From the NCBI GenBank assembly GCA_964433635.1, contig CAYSSG010000083.1, positions 1 through 5,547 on the forward strand: a DNA stretch of 5,547 bases, in the 5' to 3' direction. The notes below the pieces were generated by a model. It made no database searches, was not told the origin of the DNA, and saw nothing but the letters and a program-made list of their open reading frames with translations. Shown here in pieces: positions 5,504 through 5,547 of this stretch. This DNA is from CAYSSG01 sp964433635 (GTDB taxonomy: Bacteria > Atribacterota > Phoenicimicrobiia > Phoenicimicrobiales > Stramentimicrobiaceae). The first letter of the stretch is position 1, and each line of letters begins with the position of its first letter. Made by a program: the position numbers and the translations under genes.

Positions 5504-5532
5504 ATTTTAACTAATTTAAGTTGAAAAGTCAA
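5504..5532 (-). promoter_or_regulatory. Sigma-70/SigA-type promoter of the operon
   Basis: TTGACT (5532-5527), a 17-nt spacer and TAAAAT (5509-5504) match the consensus at 5 of 6 positions in each box. Transcription should start near 5498. That leaves about 90 nt of AT-rich leader before Stem I, with only a weak CAGTTTC/GAAATTG hairpin (5490-5468) in it. Confidence 0.8.
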
Positions 5533-5547
5533 AATATTTATTAAAAA

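Noticed and set aside
5276..5524. 82-codon open frame on the plus strand across the leader region
   Set aside because: It is the antisense of the promoter and T-box leader, has no ribosome-binding site, and its translation resembles no protein family.

Overview
The window reads entirely on the minus strand. It is an aminoacyl-tRNA synthetase operon, hisS-asnS-aspS, driven by a promoter and a T-box riboswitch at the right edge (about 5540 to 5200). At the left edge, downstream of aspS, is the nearly complete gene of a small S23/IVP-type four-helix-bundle protein, cut by the window boundary.

The organism looks like a bacterium of moderate-to-low G+C with Firmicutes-like expression signals: strong AAGGAG(G) Shine-Dalgarno sites, a sigma-70/SigA-type promoter, and transcriptional T-box attenuation. 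The HisRS has the paired-cysteine insertion common in clostridial and related anaerobic lineages. The S23/IVP gene and the short heptamer repeats suggest an uncultivated anaerobic lineage (for example Atribacterota-like or deep Clostridia-like), but the sequence alone does not settle this.

Layout, in transcription order (right to left): promoter (5532-5504); T-box leader with short Stem I, Stem III, antiterminator and competing intrinsic terminator (about 5498-5201); hisS (5121-3871, GTG start); a 27-nt gap; asnS (3843-2548); a 272-nt gap almost completely filled by a MITE-like segment with 36-bp imperfect terminal inverted repeats built of 7-bp units; aspS (2275-485); a perfect 55-bp palindrome containing the aspS stop codon; four related 7-bp units; and the four-helix-bundle gene (368 to beyond base 1).

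How it works together: the three enzymes charge tRNA-His, tRNA-Asn and tRNA-Asp. The leader senses an uncharged tRNA and then permits read-through. Although hisS comes first, the T-box bulge is UGGC, which calls for a tRNA with discriminator base G73. tRNA-Asp and tRNA-Asn have G73, whereas tRNA-His has C73. The best specifier-loop candidate contains GAC (Asp) directly followed by AAC (Asn). The operon therefore appears to be tuned to aspartate/asparagine supply rather than histidine. The most unusual items are this specificity mismatch, the very short Stem I, the inverted-repeat element between asnS and aspS, and the long perfect palindrome at the aspS end next to an S23/IVP gene.
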